Part shown: positions 16,379 through 26,252 of the stretch, piece after piece
Position numbering within the stretch: position 1 is the first letter of the stretch
Layout: each line of letters begins with the position of its first letter
Assembly (NCBI GenBank): GCA_009694725.1
Contig: SICV01000005.1
Location: forward strand, 1-60,485
From: Candidatus Pacearchaeota archaeon
GTDB taxonomy: Archaea; Nanobdellota; Nanobdellia; Pacearchaeales; GW2011-AR1
Length of the DNA stretch: 60,485 nucleotides
Reading direction: 5' to 3'
The notes under the pieces: generated by a model
The model's database searches: none
What the model saw: only the letters and a program-made list of their open reading frames with translations
Told to the model about the DNA's origin: nothing
Translations under genes and position numbers: made by a program

Positions 16379-16436
16379 CCTGAGTCACGAAAGCACAGAG
16401 TGCTTAGGATGACCGAAGAACCGTAAGGTTCTCAGG
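16379..16436 (-). promoter_or_regulatory. Candidate structured RNA (three-way junction) in the dnaG 5' leader
   Basis: Nested complementarity CCTGAG/CTCAGG, AACC-ttac-GGTT, TCA...TGA + AAGCAC-aga-GTGCTT; TATA-like TTTAAATA upstream (minus strand, ~16475-16482). Confidence 0.45.
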
Positions 16437-16473
16437 TGTGAATGTGAGTTCTTACTACACTATCCCCAAATGC

Positions 16474-17385
16474 TTATTTAAACCTTTTCTTTTGCTCATA
16501 ATAGGAAGAAGGGACTGAAAGGTCTTGTAAGAGCGGTTCTTGTGCAATCGCTTCATGCACCCCTTGTAAAAGACGTAATTCGAGCGGACGTGCAATCCGA
16601 CTTGCTTTCGTCAAATTAAGACTATTGTCCATAAACTTTCGTTTAGAATCATTGATATGGTACTCACTTCCTTTAAATTCTCCTCGTAACAAACGAGGCA
16701 GGTCATGGACATACGCGTCCTGTTCTGCAACAAAGTAGAAAAAAGTAGGGTGGATTGACCGTTCATTGAGACCAGCAAGGATTTCCTGCGGAGAAAGGGT
16801 AAAGGTGCCACGGGCATGTTGGGTGCAATGATGCCCTTCATGCGCAATAAGCACATGGCGTAAATCTTCAGCAGTCATATACGCGAAAGAAGGATCTTCA
16901 AAAGGCTTTCTGCCTACTAAGATGGGGACAGATTCTCCGTTGCCCATCCTATTGAGAACATTCGGTGTTTTCATATCATAATCTCCCCCCTTGGAAGCAT
17001 CTACTTTCTGAACAAAATCCGTCGCTCCAACGCGGACATAATAGTCTTGCATAACATTTCCATCATGATCATACACTACACCTGAACAATGGGGAATCTG
17101 ATTCGTGCCAAGGATTTGGTTGATAAACTGCTGACGCAATGTAGGATGACGACGAGCGTCGTCATAGGTAATAGTTCCCTGACGAAGGCCGGCAACATGG
17201 TGCTCTGCATACAAACGAGCAACTTCATGAATCCCTCGCTTTGCTACAGGAAGGAGCAACAATCCAGCAGCAATGCCTGCCACTCCATACGCAACCATTC
17301 GGCGCACTTTCTTCCGAGAAGCATCTGCAACTACTTGTGCACATTGCTCACGTTGTACCCTTCCGGGAGATTTAAATCGACCCAT
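16474..17385 (-). CDS. Membrane-anchored putative metalloprotease (HExHH)
   Basis: TM near the N-terminus; LRHVLIAHEGHHCTQH zincin-like motif with downstream FVAEQDAY. Confidence 0.5.
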   Translation of the reverse strand: MGRFKSPGRVQREQCAQVVADASRKKVRRMVAYGVAGIAAGLLLLPVAKRGIHEVARLYAEHHVAGLRQGTITYDDARRHPTLRQQFINQILGTNQIPHCSGVVYDHDGNVMQDYYVRVGATDFVQKVDASKGGDYDMKTPNVLNRMGNGESVPILVGRKPFEDPSFAYMTAEDLRHVLIAHEGHHCTQHARGTFTLSPQEILAGLNERSIHPTFFYFVAEQDAYVHDLPRLLRGEFKGSEYHINDSKRKFMDNSLNLTKASRIARPLELRLLQGVHEAIAQEPLLQDLSVPSSYYEQKKRFK

Positions 17386-17538
17386 ACAAAAACCGAAGAA
17401 AGTACCCTTTTAAAGCTTTAGAAAAAGAAATGAGGAAACAAATCACCAGGCGGAAGGCGCTATATAAAGATTGCGCGTCCTAAAAAGAAGCATTTTCTCG
17501 TCTGTAAGGTTTATATATCTGGGGAATAAGCAAAGAAG

Positions 17539-17652
17539 ATGGTGAAAAAAGAGGGCGCTGAAGTGGTCGTGTCTCCCAACATGATTACCGAAGAACCTGA
17601 AGATTTCGAAGAGGAGATTTTTGATGATCTCGATTCGTTATCTGACGAATAA
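17539..17652 (+). CDS. 37-aa acidic small protein MVKKEGAEVVVSPNMITEEPEDFEEEIFDDLDSLSDE
   Basis: tttatata box ~22-29 nt upstream of ATG (leaderless spacing), T-rich tract after the stop. Confidence 0.55.
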   Translation: MVKKEGAEVVVSPNMITEEPEDFEEEIFDDLDSLSDE

Positions 17653-17741
17653 TATTTTTGTTTTTTTAATATGCGCGGTGTAGGGCAGCATTCTTTTTTC
17701 TACAACAATCCTTAAATACTGACCAATAACCTTCTCTTTCT

Positions 17742-18308
17742 ATGGAACAAAGAGGGGTAGGTGAAGTAACAAAAGCAGATATTCAAGCAAAGCTTGCAAC
17801 GGTCGGAGATTATGTTAAAATGGATTTCTTACAACAATGCCTCAAAAAAATGCTGGACTTCGATACCCGCAAATACGTTCTTCTCACGCTTGCAACTATC
17901 TATGAACAACGTCATATGTATCTTGAAGCAGGAAAATTAATACGCAATGCAGCCGAAATTAACACGACATTTGAAGGAAAGATGCAAGACTTCCTGAAAT
18001 CAGCAGAATTGTTAGTTCGAGGGGGCGCATTTGATGAAGCGCGTGTTTCATTCATAAAAGCAATGGGGTCAGCAAATGAACGTCAAAAACCGGCACTCCG
18101 TGACACCTTCAAAAAAGCACACTTCACCACCGCAGAAGAATTCCTCAAAAAAGACAAACGCAAACATGCGTTAGAATCATATGAATCAGTACTTGCACTT
18201 GAATTCATCACACCAGAAGAAAAACGTAAAGCTCAAATTGCAATTCTCCCGCTCTACGAAAAACTCGGTAAAATTAAAGAGTTTATGAATTTAAAGAAGC
18301 AGTTGTAA
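17742..18308 (+). CDS. TPR-like helical-repeat hypothetical protein
   Basis: Repeated A/L helical pattern (YLEAGKLIRNAAEIN..., AFDEARVSFIKAMG..., KHALESYESVLALE). Confidence 0.6.
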   Translation: MEQRGVGEVTKADIQAKLATVGDYVKMDFLQQCLKKMLDFDTRKYVLLTLATIYEQRHMYLEAGKLIRNAAEINTTFEGKMQDFLKSAELLVRGGAFDEARVSFIKAMGSANERQKPALRDTFKKAHFTTAEEFLKKDKRKHALESYESVLALEFITPEEKRKAQIAILPLYEKLGKIKEFMNLKKQL

Positions 18309-18319
18309 CGTAGCTCTAC

Positions 18320-19192
18320 TCAAGATAATCCTTCTTTCCATTTACTATCAAGATAGGTCCCCAAAATTTTAAATCCACGAGTAAATTGTTTTTGATGTTG
18401 GGGGCCAAAGAGAACCTGCATATCCTTGTAAGCGGCAGTAAAGCAAGGGTTTTTAGCATGCGTCTCAAGTTCAATAAGAAAACGATATGCCGTATTTCCT
18501 TGAGGGCGAGATTGAATATACACTTTATTGATTCCTCTTTTTCTTAAAGGCATTAAAACAAAGTCATCAAGCGCACCAGGAAAGTCAGGAAGCCCACTAA
18601 TGGAGAGGAGCGTTTTGTAACGCAGAGATTCAGTACTAAATACTTCACAGGGGGTTATGCTTAAGACACCAAATCGTGTCCGATTACCAGGCACAAGGTT
18701 ATCGACTAATACTGCAAGGCCTTCTTTGTGTAATGCAGGCACATTTGCAATTGCTGCAGCATTACGCAAGCGTTGATTCTGAATAGTTCCTGCAGCACCG
18801 GCGGTGCTCCCTGTTTCAACAATATCATAGTTCTCAGATAATAACGTATCGAGTGCCTCAGCACATTGCGCAAGTGCTTGAGGATGAGAATAGAGTGTGC
18901 GAACCTGAGCGAGAGTTGTTTCTTGTAGTGCACCTAATGCGTGTACAATGGGCATCCAAGCTTCACCGATCAGATGGGTATGATCCATCCGTGCCAGAGG
19001 ATCAAGCATTTGAAAGACAGGGCCTTCTTTGATATTTTCAAAGGGCACGACTGCGCGGTCAACTATCCCTTTCTCTACAGCACGTACAACACGCCCTACA
19101 GGAGAAAATGATACTAATTCTTCATGAGGGAAAAGCCGCTGAGCCATCTGCCAGGTATACGTTCCTTCTGGACCTAAATAGCCAACACGCAT
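18320..19192 (-). CDS. pheA: Prephenate dehydratase
   Basis: VGYLGPEGTYTWQMA, VDRAVVPFENIKEGPV, GNRTRFGVL, ISGLPDFPGAL, YIQSRPQG; ACT-like C-terminus. Confidence 0.85.
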   Translation of the reverse strand: MRVGYLGPEGTYTWQMAQRLFPHEELVSFSPVGRVVRAVEKGIVDRAVVPFENIKEGPVFQMLDPLARMDHTHLIGEAWMPIVHALGALQETTLAQVRTLYSHPQALAQCAEALDTLLSENYDIVETGSTAGAAGTIQNQRLRNAAAIANVPALHKEGLAVLVDNLVPGNRTRFGVLSITPCEVFSTESLRYKTLLSISGLPDFPGALDDFVLMPLRKRGINKVYIQSRPQGNTAYRFLIELETHAKNPCFTAAYKDMQVLFGPQHQKQFTRGFKILGTYLDSKWKEGLS

Positions 19193-19234
19193 ATAAAATG
19201 CGTCAAAAACGAATTAATAAAGATACCGTTCATT

Positions 19235-19627
19235 TCATATATGTGTATGCCGGTAATGTACAAGTGCTCGAGATCCTGTACCCACAACCCCGCGTCCAGC
19301 TATGAGTAATGCTCCAGAAAAGAAAGCATCTTCATAACGCCCTTCTAAGGCAAGCTGAGTAGTGACATTACAAAGACCAAGAGAAAGTAATCCGGTTAAT
19401 CCACTAGCTCCAAGGCCGCTCACACAGGTCATCATTTGGTGCAGGGGATGTTCAATACTTGCTTTTCCTTGTTTTCTATCTATCAAAGAGACGAATGAAT
19501 ACACTAAAAGATCTAATGCCGCACGTTTAGCATGAAACGCATAAACTTCAGTACAACCGGGGAGCGCAGGAATGAATAATTCTTTGACAAAAGAACGTAT
19601 AGTTGAATCCATACAAAAAGAAGTCAA
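19235..19627 (-). CDS. Hypothetical membrane-associated protein (130 aa)
   Basis: Intact ORF with hydrophobic segments. Confidence 0.45.
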   Translation of the reverse strand: MTSFCMDSTIRSFVKELFIPALPGCTEVYAFHAKRAALDLLVYSFVSLIDRKQGKASIEHPLHQMMTCVSGLGASGLTGLLSLGLCNVTTQLALEGRYEDAFFSGALLIAGRGVVGTGSRALVHYRHTHI

Positions 19628-19662
19628 TAAACGCTATAAAAAGATATCGAACTAATAAAAAA

Positions 19663-20946
19663 TTAAACTAATTTCTTAGCAGTTACTTCAATACACACGC
19701 CAGCTGCAACGGTTGATCCAGCATCACGAATTGCAAACCGAGCCATATGGGGATTGACTGATTGTGCTTCCAATACTAAGTTACCAATTGGTTTCAAACG
19801 TACTTTAGCAACATCACCGTTCTTCAAAAAGTCTGGACTCTTTGTAACAACGCCGTCAGGGCCAGTCTTTTCAATCAATTCAATGAATTGGCAGGGCACT
19901 TGTGCAGTGTGAACGTGGAAGACAGGAGTATAACCCTTTGCAATGACTGTAGGGTGTGAAATAACAGCAACTTGAGCAACGAATTCTTCAGCAATGGTCG
20001 CAGGTTTTGCAGCATCACACACAACGTCACCACGAGCAACATCTTTCTTACCCACACCACGAATATTAATACCTACATTGTCACCAGCTTCCCCTTGTGG
20101 CATTTGTTCATGGTGCATTTCAATAGTTCGAACTTCACCTTCAATACCTTTGCCAGATCGACCAGGTAAGATAATAACTTTTTGACCAATCTTCATAATC
20201 CCTGTTTCAATTTTACCAACAGGAACAGTACCAATACCAGTGATTTCATACACGTCTTGAAGAGGCATACGAAGAGGTAATTCAGTTGGTTTATCAGGCT
20301 GCGTAAATAAGTCAAGTTGTTCTTTTACGGTTGGGCCTTTGTACCAGGGCATATTAGCCGATTTATTAACAACGTTATCGCCCTTAAATCCAGAGATAGC
20401 TAAGAAAGTAATACCTTCAGGCTTATATCCTGCTTGCTTCAAGATAGGGGACACTTCAGCAATAACTTTCTTGTAGGCATCTTCCTTGAATTCAACGCGG
20501 TCCATCTTGTTATCATTAACGGCAATCTGAGAAACACCCATTGTTCTCAAAAGCCAGACATGTTCTTTCGTCTGTGGTTGTACGCCATCTATAGCGGATA
20601 ACGTAAGGAATGCAACGTCTGCTTGAGAAGCACCAGTAATCATGTTTTTAACGAAGTCTTTGTGACCAGGAGCGTCAATAATAGTAACTTCAAATTTATT
20701 AGTAATTAATTTCTGATAGGATAAGTCAATAGTAACTCCACGTTCACGTTCTTCTTTGAATTTGTCCATAACGAAGGCGAATTCGAATCCAGCTTTACCG
20801 TGTTTTTGAGCTTCAGCTTTTAACTTCTCCATTTCTTCAGGAGTTACTGCGCCAGAGTCGAACATCAAACGACCGATTGTGGTAGATTTACCATGGTCAA
20901 CGTGACCGACGAATACGACGTTTAATGTTGGTTTTGTTCGTGCCAT
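19663..20946 (-). CDS. tuf: Translation elongation factor EF-1 alpha
   Basis: GHVDHGKSTTIGRLMFDSG, DAPGHKDFVKNMITG, NKMD. Confidence 0.98.
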   Translation of the reverse strand: MARTKPTLNVVFVGHVDHGKSTTIGRLMFDSGAVTPEEMEKLKAEAQKHGKAGFEFAFVMDKFKEERERGVTIDLSYQKLITNKFEVTIIDAPGHKDFVKNMITGASQADVAFLTLSAIDGVQPQTKEHVWLLRTMGVSQIAVNDNKMDRVEFKEDAYKKVIAEVSPILKQAGYKPEGITFLAISGFKGDNVVNKSANMPWYKGPTVKEQLDLFTQPDKPTELPLRMPLQDVYEITGIGTVPVGKIETGIMKIGQKVIILPGRSGKGIEGEVRTIEMHHEQMPQGEAGDNVGINIRGVGKKDVARGDVVCDAAKPATIAEEFVAQVAVISHPTVIAKGYTPVFHVHTAQVPCQFIELIEKTGPDGVVTKSPDFLKNGDVAKVRLKPIGNLVLEAQSVNPHMARFAIRDAGSTVAAGVCIEVTAKKLV

Positions 20947-21052
20947 TGTAAAAGTGAGCTGTGAAAGTGGCTATTTAAATCTTTTTGTGAGAGAAAAATA
21001 GAACGGTTAGAAATGATATATGTTTATATACTTCCGACGATAAATTAAGTTC

Positions 21053-21805
21053 ATGGGAGTTGTCGACCCAACCTATTTTGATATTCCTTCTCAGAAAGTT
21101 ATTTCACTCAATACGTTTGCTCATGGATTAATAAGTGTAGCTAAACGACGTTTACATATGCGTTGTAATCAAGGATACAATCCTGGTGCAGAAAGTATTG
21201 GTGAAGCTTCACAAGCTATTCGACAGTCTGATCACGATCGAAGAAACATCGGTGAAGTAAAAGACACAGATGAACAACAACACGATCTGCTTCAAATGCG
21301 GAATGCCCAGGACAATGAAGCAAAGTTTGAAGACGATGTGTTAATATATTTAGTATTACAAACACGAGATCAATTTACCGCAAGAGTTTCTCCACATTTC
21401 CCCCTTCCTGAACAAGGAACCTATGCTCGAGCACACTGGTTTAGTCACGCAGCAGATACAGAAATATTTGGTATGGCATTCGGTGCTCGTCCTATCACTG
21501 ATGAATGTCAAGAGCGAGCACGCGATTGGTATGGGGATGCTGCATTATTAGAAGATGAAATCTATGGGCGGGGAAATGCACAGGGACAAGTGCATCACAA
21601 AATGCACGATCGTTTTGAACGATATTTCGGAGTAACCTGTGAAGCAGCAGAAGTCGCTATGCAGGGAACTTCAAGAACGCCCCCCCATAAAGAGTTGTTC
21701 ATTATTCGGAATATTCGAATGGATCGGCTTTTAGAAGCATTATCTCTCGCAAAAACCCGTACAGAAAAAGAAGCAATTATTGCACAACTGAAAGAGTTAC
21801 ACTAA
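21053..21805 (+). CDS. Hypothetical protein (250 aa)
   Basis: Intact ORF with TATA-like tttatata ~25 nt upstream. Confidence 0.6.
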   Translation: MGVVDPTYFDIPSQKVISLNTFAHGLISVAKRRLHMRCNQGYNPGAESIGEASQAIRQSDHDRRNIGEVKDTDEQQHDLLQMRNAQDNEAKFEDDVLIYLVLQTRDQFTARVSPHFPLPEQGTYARAHWFSHAADTEIFGMAFGARPITDECQERARDWYGDAALLEDEIYGRGNAQGQVHHKMHDRFERYFGVTCEAAEVAMQGTSRTPPHKELFIIRNIRMDRLLEALSLAKTRTEKEAIIAQLKELH

Positions 21806-21808
21806 AAA

Positions 21809-22240
21809 TCATGCTCGTGAAGGAACAATACGATCAAACAATGAAAAAAGAAAAGGTCTATGACGAAGGGCAAGCGATAATCGTTTCAATTGTGTACGAG
21901 TTACCCAGGCATACTCCGAAGATTCATCATTAATAATGACCTCACTTCCTCGATAGGTTTGTACCTGATAATAGAATGCAATGACATGACGTGGCTGGGA
22001 GGGAGTAGGGAGATATTCATGCATAGCAAGATGAGTAATCTCACGAGGGCGCAATCCTGTTTCTTCCCACGTTTCCCGTCGAATAGCACGCTCTAACGAT
22101 TCGCCAAAATCAACTTTTCCTCCAGGAAATGTCCAGGCGTTCGGATACTGTTTATGGAGTGCTCGTTTCAGAAATAATAACTGATCGTCTTTAACAAGCA
22201 CTCCTCGCACCACGACAAGCGGACCTTGCTTTTGTTTCAT
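21809..22240 (-). CDS. NUDIX hydrolase
   Basis: GGKVDFGESLERAIRRETWEETGLRP Nudix box. Confidence 0.93.
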   Translation of the reverse strand: MKQKQGPLVVVRGVLVKDDQLLFLKRALHKQYPNAWTFPGGKVDFGESLERAIRRETWEETGLRPREITHLAMHEYLPTPSQPRHVIAFYYQVQTYRGSEVIINDESSEYAWVTRTQLKRLSLALRHRPFLFSLFDRIVPSRA

Positions 22241-22305
22241 ATACTCTACTTCTTAAGAAAGAGGTAATAAAGATATATGTAAAATAAAGAACAGAATCAG
22301 TACTC

Positions 22306-24495
22306 TTACTGATTTTCAGCAAGACCCTTTCGCGTACGGATACCGCGAATAACGCCTTGTTGTAATTCACCAGGCATTTTCTGGAATTCTTGATCAAGTA
22401 ACGAAGAGATACCCCTGCCTTCTGTTGCAGAACGAAGATCTGAACTCCATCCAATCATTGAAGCTACGGGGATTTTTGCTTTAATCTGCGTATCAATGCC
22501 CTCTTGTGTGACATCCAATAAGACGCCACGTTTTCCACCAATGAGTGTAGTAACGACACCCATAAAGTCAACCGGTACTTCAACAACATGTGTCTGAATA
22601 GGTTCAAGCAATACTGCTCCGCCCTTTTTCATACATTCAAACATGCCCTGACGTACCGCTGGATAAATTTGGGCAGGTCCCCGATGCATATGGTCCACGT
22701 GTAACTTTGCATCATGGAGAATAATCTTTGATTTCATCATTGGTTCTTTTGCAAGCGGACCACCATCAATCACTAACTTCCACCCATCAATAATCGATTC
22801 AATAACTTCCGGCAACAAGACCAGACCGCGAGTGCGTTCCTCAAAGACATTCCCTTTGTAAATTTCTTGGTACTGACGAGCTTCATCATTACTCACACCA
22901 AGGGCAGATAATCGCTTCCATAAATCTTCAGCTTTCTTCTTAACACGACCTTCTTGCAATTCACCACGTTCAATTGCACTATAAATGGTATCTTCCAAAG
23001 GTTCCATACTGAAGAAAAAGACGTTATGTCCGTTCGGAGTACGAGATTCAATTTCAGGAGAGGCCTTTCCAATACTTTCTCGATACACTACAATAGGTGA
23101 ACCCATCTTCACATCCAGTCCTTTTTCAGTCTTAATTCTTCCCTCAATAATTTCTAAGTGGAGTTCGCCCATACCAGACATTAAGTTTTCACCCGTTTCT
23201 TCATTAATCTCAATTTTCAAGCTTGGATCCTCTTTACCCACTTTACGCAAGACATCAATAAGTTTAGGTAAATCTTGAGATTTCAACACTTCAATAGACT
23301 TGGTAATAACGGGTTGGAAGATATGTTTAATTTCCTCAAAGGGGGTCTGAGGGTTGACAGTAATCGTATCACCAACATCACAATTCAAACCAACTAAGGC
23401 AAGAACATTACCGGCAGGTACTTGATCGAGTTGTTCTGGCTTGATACCATTATAGACTAATACCTGTTGTAAACGATATTTTTTCTTGGCATTATTCGCC
23501 CAGACTTCCATGCCATTCTTAATCGTTCCCGAATACAATCGTCCTGCCGCAACTTCTTTACCTGAACGTCGATCAATCGCAATATTGGTAATCACGAAGG
23601 CAACTTCCGCATTCCGATCACAGGTCAATAATCCCTTTGCAAAGGTAGACTCCATGTCTCCTCGCCAGATACGAGAAATACGATATTTTTGTGCTTCTAC
23701 CGGGTTTGGTAAGTGTTTGATAGCCATATCCAAGACAACTTCATGTAACGCGGCATTAGCCCAGACCCAGTCTTTTCGAGCAACTTCATCCAGTTCATAG
23801 ATGCGATAAATATCTTTGAACGTAATATTTTTCTTCTTCATAAAAGGTAAACTCATTGCCCAATTTTCTCGAGCAGATCCAAATGCAACACTCCCATCCA
23901 TAACGTTCACTTGCCACTTTTCCTTATATTCAGGTTCAGCAATCTGCATAATCAAATGGTTGAAGGACGTAATTAATTTCATAAACCGTTCTTGCATTTG
24001 TTCAGGAGTTAATTGTAATTCTTTGATTAAACGGTCAACTTTGTTAATAAACAAAACGGGCTTGACACGTTCACGGAGCGCTTGTTTCAAAACCGTTTCA
24101 GTTTGGGGCATGATCCCTTCAACGGCGCAAATCAACACAAACGTACCGTCAATCGCACGCATTGCACGCGTCACGTTTCCACCAAAATCAACGTGTCCAG
24201 GGGTATCAATTAAATTAATCAAATAATCTTTCCCATCATAGGTGTGACCCATACTCACGTTTGCGGCATCAACCGTCATTAAACGTTCTTGTTCATCTGC
24301 ATGTTGCCAGGTCGTCATACCATCTTCCAAATCTCCCGCATTCTTACTTGCCATCATACCAGCAGCAGCAAGGAGATTATCAGTAAAGGCGGTCTTTCCA
24401 TGGTGAATGTGAGCAGACGTTGCAACATTACGAATATCTACTTGACTATTCGTGAGTCGATCAATTTTTGCTAAACTTGTTTCTTTTTCTACCAT
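22306..24495 (-). CDS. fusA: Translation elongation factor EF-2
   Basis: GTPase motifs AHIHHGKTAF, DTPGHVDFGG, NKVDRL; HMHRGPAQIYPAVRQGMF diphthamide region. Confidence 0.98.
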   Translation of the reverse strand: MVEKETSLAKIDRLTNSQVDIRNVATSAHIHHGKTAFTDNLLAAAGMMASKNAGDLEDGMTTWQHADEQERLMTVDAANVSMGHTYDGKDYLINLIDTPGHVDFGGNVTRAMRAIDGTFVLICAVEGIMPQTETVLKQALRERVKPVLFINKVDRLIKELQLTPEQMQERFMKLITSFNHLIMQIAEPEYKEKWQVNVMDGSVAFGSARENWAMSLPFMKKKNITFKDIYRIYELDEVARKDWVWANAALHEVVLDMAIKHLPNPVEAQKYRISRIWRGDMESTFAKGLLTCDRNAEVAFVITNIAIDRRSGKEVAAGRLYSGTIKNGMEVWANNAKKKYRLQQVLVYNGIKPEQLDQVPAGNVLALVGLNCDVGDTITVNPQTPFEEIKHIFQPVITKSIEVLKSQDLPKLIDVLRKVGKEDPSLKIEINEETGENLMSGMGELHLEIIEGRIKTEKGLDVKMGSPIVVYRESIGKASPEIESRTPNGHNVFFFSMEPLEDTIYSAIERGELQEGRVKKKAEDLWKRLSALGVSNDEARQYQEIYKGNVFEERTRGLVLLPEVIESIIDGWKLVIDGGPLAKEPMMKSKIILHDAKLHVDHMHRGPAQIYPAVRQGMFECMKKGGAVLLEPIQTHVVEVPVDFMGVVTTLIGGKRGVLLDVTQEGIDTQIKAKIPVASMIGWSSDLRSATEGRGISSLLDQEFQKMPGELQQGVIRGIRTRKGLAENQ

Positions 24496-24504
24496 GGTAA
24501 ATTA

Positions 24505-25119
24505 TTATCGCGCTGAATCCGCTTGTTTTTCAACTTCATTCTTTTTGCTCATAGCAAAACTTTCCATATTGCTTTCAGATGCTTTGATAAGTTCATCAGC
24601 GAGTGCTTCAGCCATTTTCTTCTTTTTACCGAATGCTTTTGCATAACTTCCTTGGACAATCCAACGAATAGCTAAGTTAATACGACGAATCGGAGCACAA
24701 TCAACTGCTTGCGGATAACGTGCACCCGCTTGTTCAATAACGGTGATTTCATCTCGAGGAGACCCATTTTCAATAGCGCTTGCAAGTACTTGAATCGGAT
24801 TTTTCTTCGTGCGGTGTTCAATCAGTGCAAGGGCAGTCATTAACGTGCGCATATTTTTATTATATTTGCCAGAACTCCAAGAAGTAATAACTTTGTGCTT
24901 CTTACCTTGATGTCCCGGTACAGCTAAACGATTTGCAAGACGTTCAATTAAATTAACCTTTGTATTTCCTAAATATTCAGTATTACGACGACCATAGGAT
25001 TTAACCAAAATGCGAGGCACAAAGTTCATGTATACTTTCATAGCGGGATCTTTAATCGTAATTACAGACACGTCGTATAAATCAAATACTTTCAAGGTAG
25101 AAATTGCTTGCTCAGCCAT
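24505..25119 (-). CDS. rps7: Ribosomal protein uS7
   Basis: ERLANRLAVPGHQGKKHK..., IENGSPRDEITVIEQAGARYPQAVDCAPIRRINLAIRWI. Confidence 0.96.
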   Translation of the reverse strand: MAEQAISTLKVFDLYDVSVITIKDPAMKVYMNFVPRILVKSYGRRNTEYLGNTKVNLIERLANRLAVPGHQGKKHKVITSWSSGKYNKNMRTLMTALALIEHRTKKNPIQVLASAIENGSPRDEITVIEQAGARYPQAVDCAPIRRINLAIRWIVQGSYAKAFGKKKKMAEALADELIKASESNMESFAMSKKNEVEKQADSAR

Positions 25120-25121
25120 GC

Positions 25122-25544
25122 TTAACGTCTACCCTTCTCAATCTTACCTTTCCACAACAAGTGCAAGGGTTGATCATTGACTTTAATCACTTTGAAACGA
25201 ATGCCCGGAATATCTCCCTTCTGACGACCAGAACGACCACCAATGCGTTCAATAATAACTTCATCGTGTTCATCAACGAACTTCTGCGCAAGATTGCCGG
25301 GAATAAAGGAACCAACCGAGACACCATTTTTGATTAATTGCACTTTACAACACTTTCTCATGGCCGAGTTAGGCTGTCGGGCTTCTTTTTGAAATTTATT
25401 AATAACAATACCCTTTGCTTGGCTAGATCCTTCTAACGGATCAACTTTTACCTTCAGTCCAAGAACGCGTGACTTGTAGGCTTTCTGTGACCATCGATAC
25501 TTTCGTGCATCTTTTCTAAATTTTCGTCCACTCAACAATCCCAT
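25122..25544 (-). CDS. rps12: Ribosomal protein uS12
   Basis: [22 protein letters not shown]...[26 protein letters not shown]. Confidence 0.97.
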   Translation of the reverse strand: MGLLSGRKFRKDARKYRWSQKAYKSRVLGLKVKVDPLEGSSQAKGIVINKFQKEARQPNSAMRKCCKVQLIKNGVSVGSFIPGNLAQKFVDEHDEVIIERIGGRSGRQKGDIPGIRFKVIKVNDQPLHLLWKGKIEKGRR

Positions 25545-25622
25545 GTATGAAGTCCTTGCAAAGATGCTTTTTAAACCTTATCCGCCCCAAGTGTTTATAT
25601 ATCATCAAGGGTAGGGCACCCT

Positions 25623-26252
25623 ATGAGTACAAAGCAAGTAAAGGTCTGGCTCTCTCAATGGGGTCAGGAACTCAAATATAACCATAAAACAATCATATTC
25701 TCACTCTTCCTACTCGCAGTATCTGCAGCAATTACCTATAACGCAGGAGTGTATGTAACCGAAAAAGGGGAGGCAATCGCAAGTGACTTTATTCTTGATA
25801 ACTTCGGTCCCTACGACTGGAACTTTCTTTTTACCTATGTCTGGCTTGGACTTGTAGGGATTATGGTCCTCTATCCGGTGTTCTTTCAGGTCGGTGCAGT
25901 ACACCGTATGCTCGGACAATTTAGTTTTTTGATGATTGTACGAAGTGCATTTATCTCCTTGACGCATCTGAAAACACCGTTTGATGCAATGTCTCACGGT
26001 TTTCCTGGAGCATTGAGTTTCTTTGAATTCCAAAATGATTTATTTTTCTCAGGCCACACAGCGGTTCCCTTTCTTGCATTCCTTGTATTCAAAGGACATA
26101 AGATTCGCTGGTTCTTTTTAGCAGGGTCATTGCTCATGGCAACAACCGTGCTCGCTATGCATGAACATTATTCTATTGACGTATTTGCAGCCTATTTCAT
26201 TACCTACGGCTGTTACAAACTCGCCCAACACTTTAGTCCGTTTAAGAAATAA
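25623..26252 (+). CDS. PAP2-like membrane protein of the sphingomyelin-synthase C-terminal type
   Basis: NDLFFSGHTAVPFL and HEHYSIDVFAAYFITY resemble SMS D3/D4 motifs; multiple TM helices. Confidence 0.7.
   Translation: MSTKQVKVWLSQWGQELKYNHKTIIFSLFLLAVSAAITYNAGVYVTEKGEAIASDFILDNFGPYDWNFLFTYVWLGLVGIMVLYPVFFQVGAVHRMLGQFSFLMIVRSAFISLTHLKTPFDAMSHGFPGALSFFEFQNDLFFSGHTAVPFLAFLVFKGHKIRWFFLAGSLLMATTVLAMHEHYSIDVFAAYFITYGCYKLAQHFSPFKK

Noticed and set aside
16379-16436. C/D or H/ACA box sRNA interpretation of the dnaG leader structure
   Set aside because: No complete C/D box set or terminal ACA at the required position; left as an unclassified structured leader.
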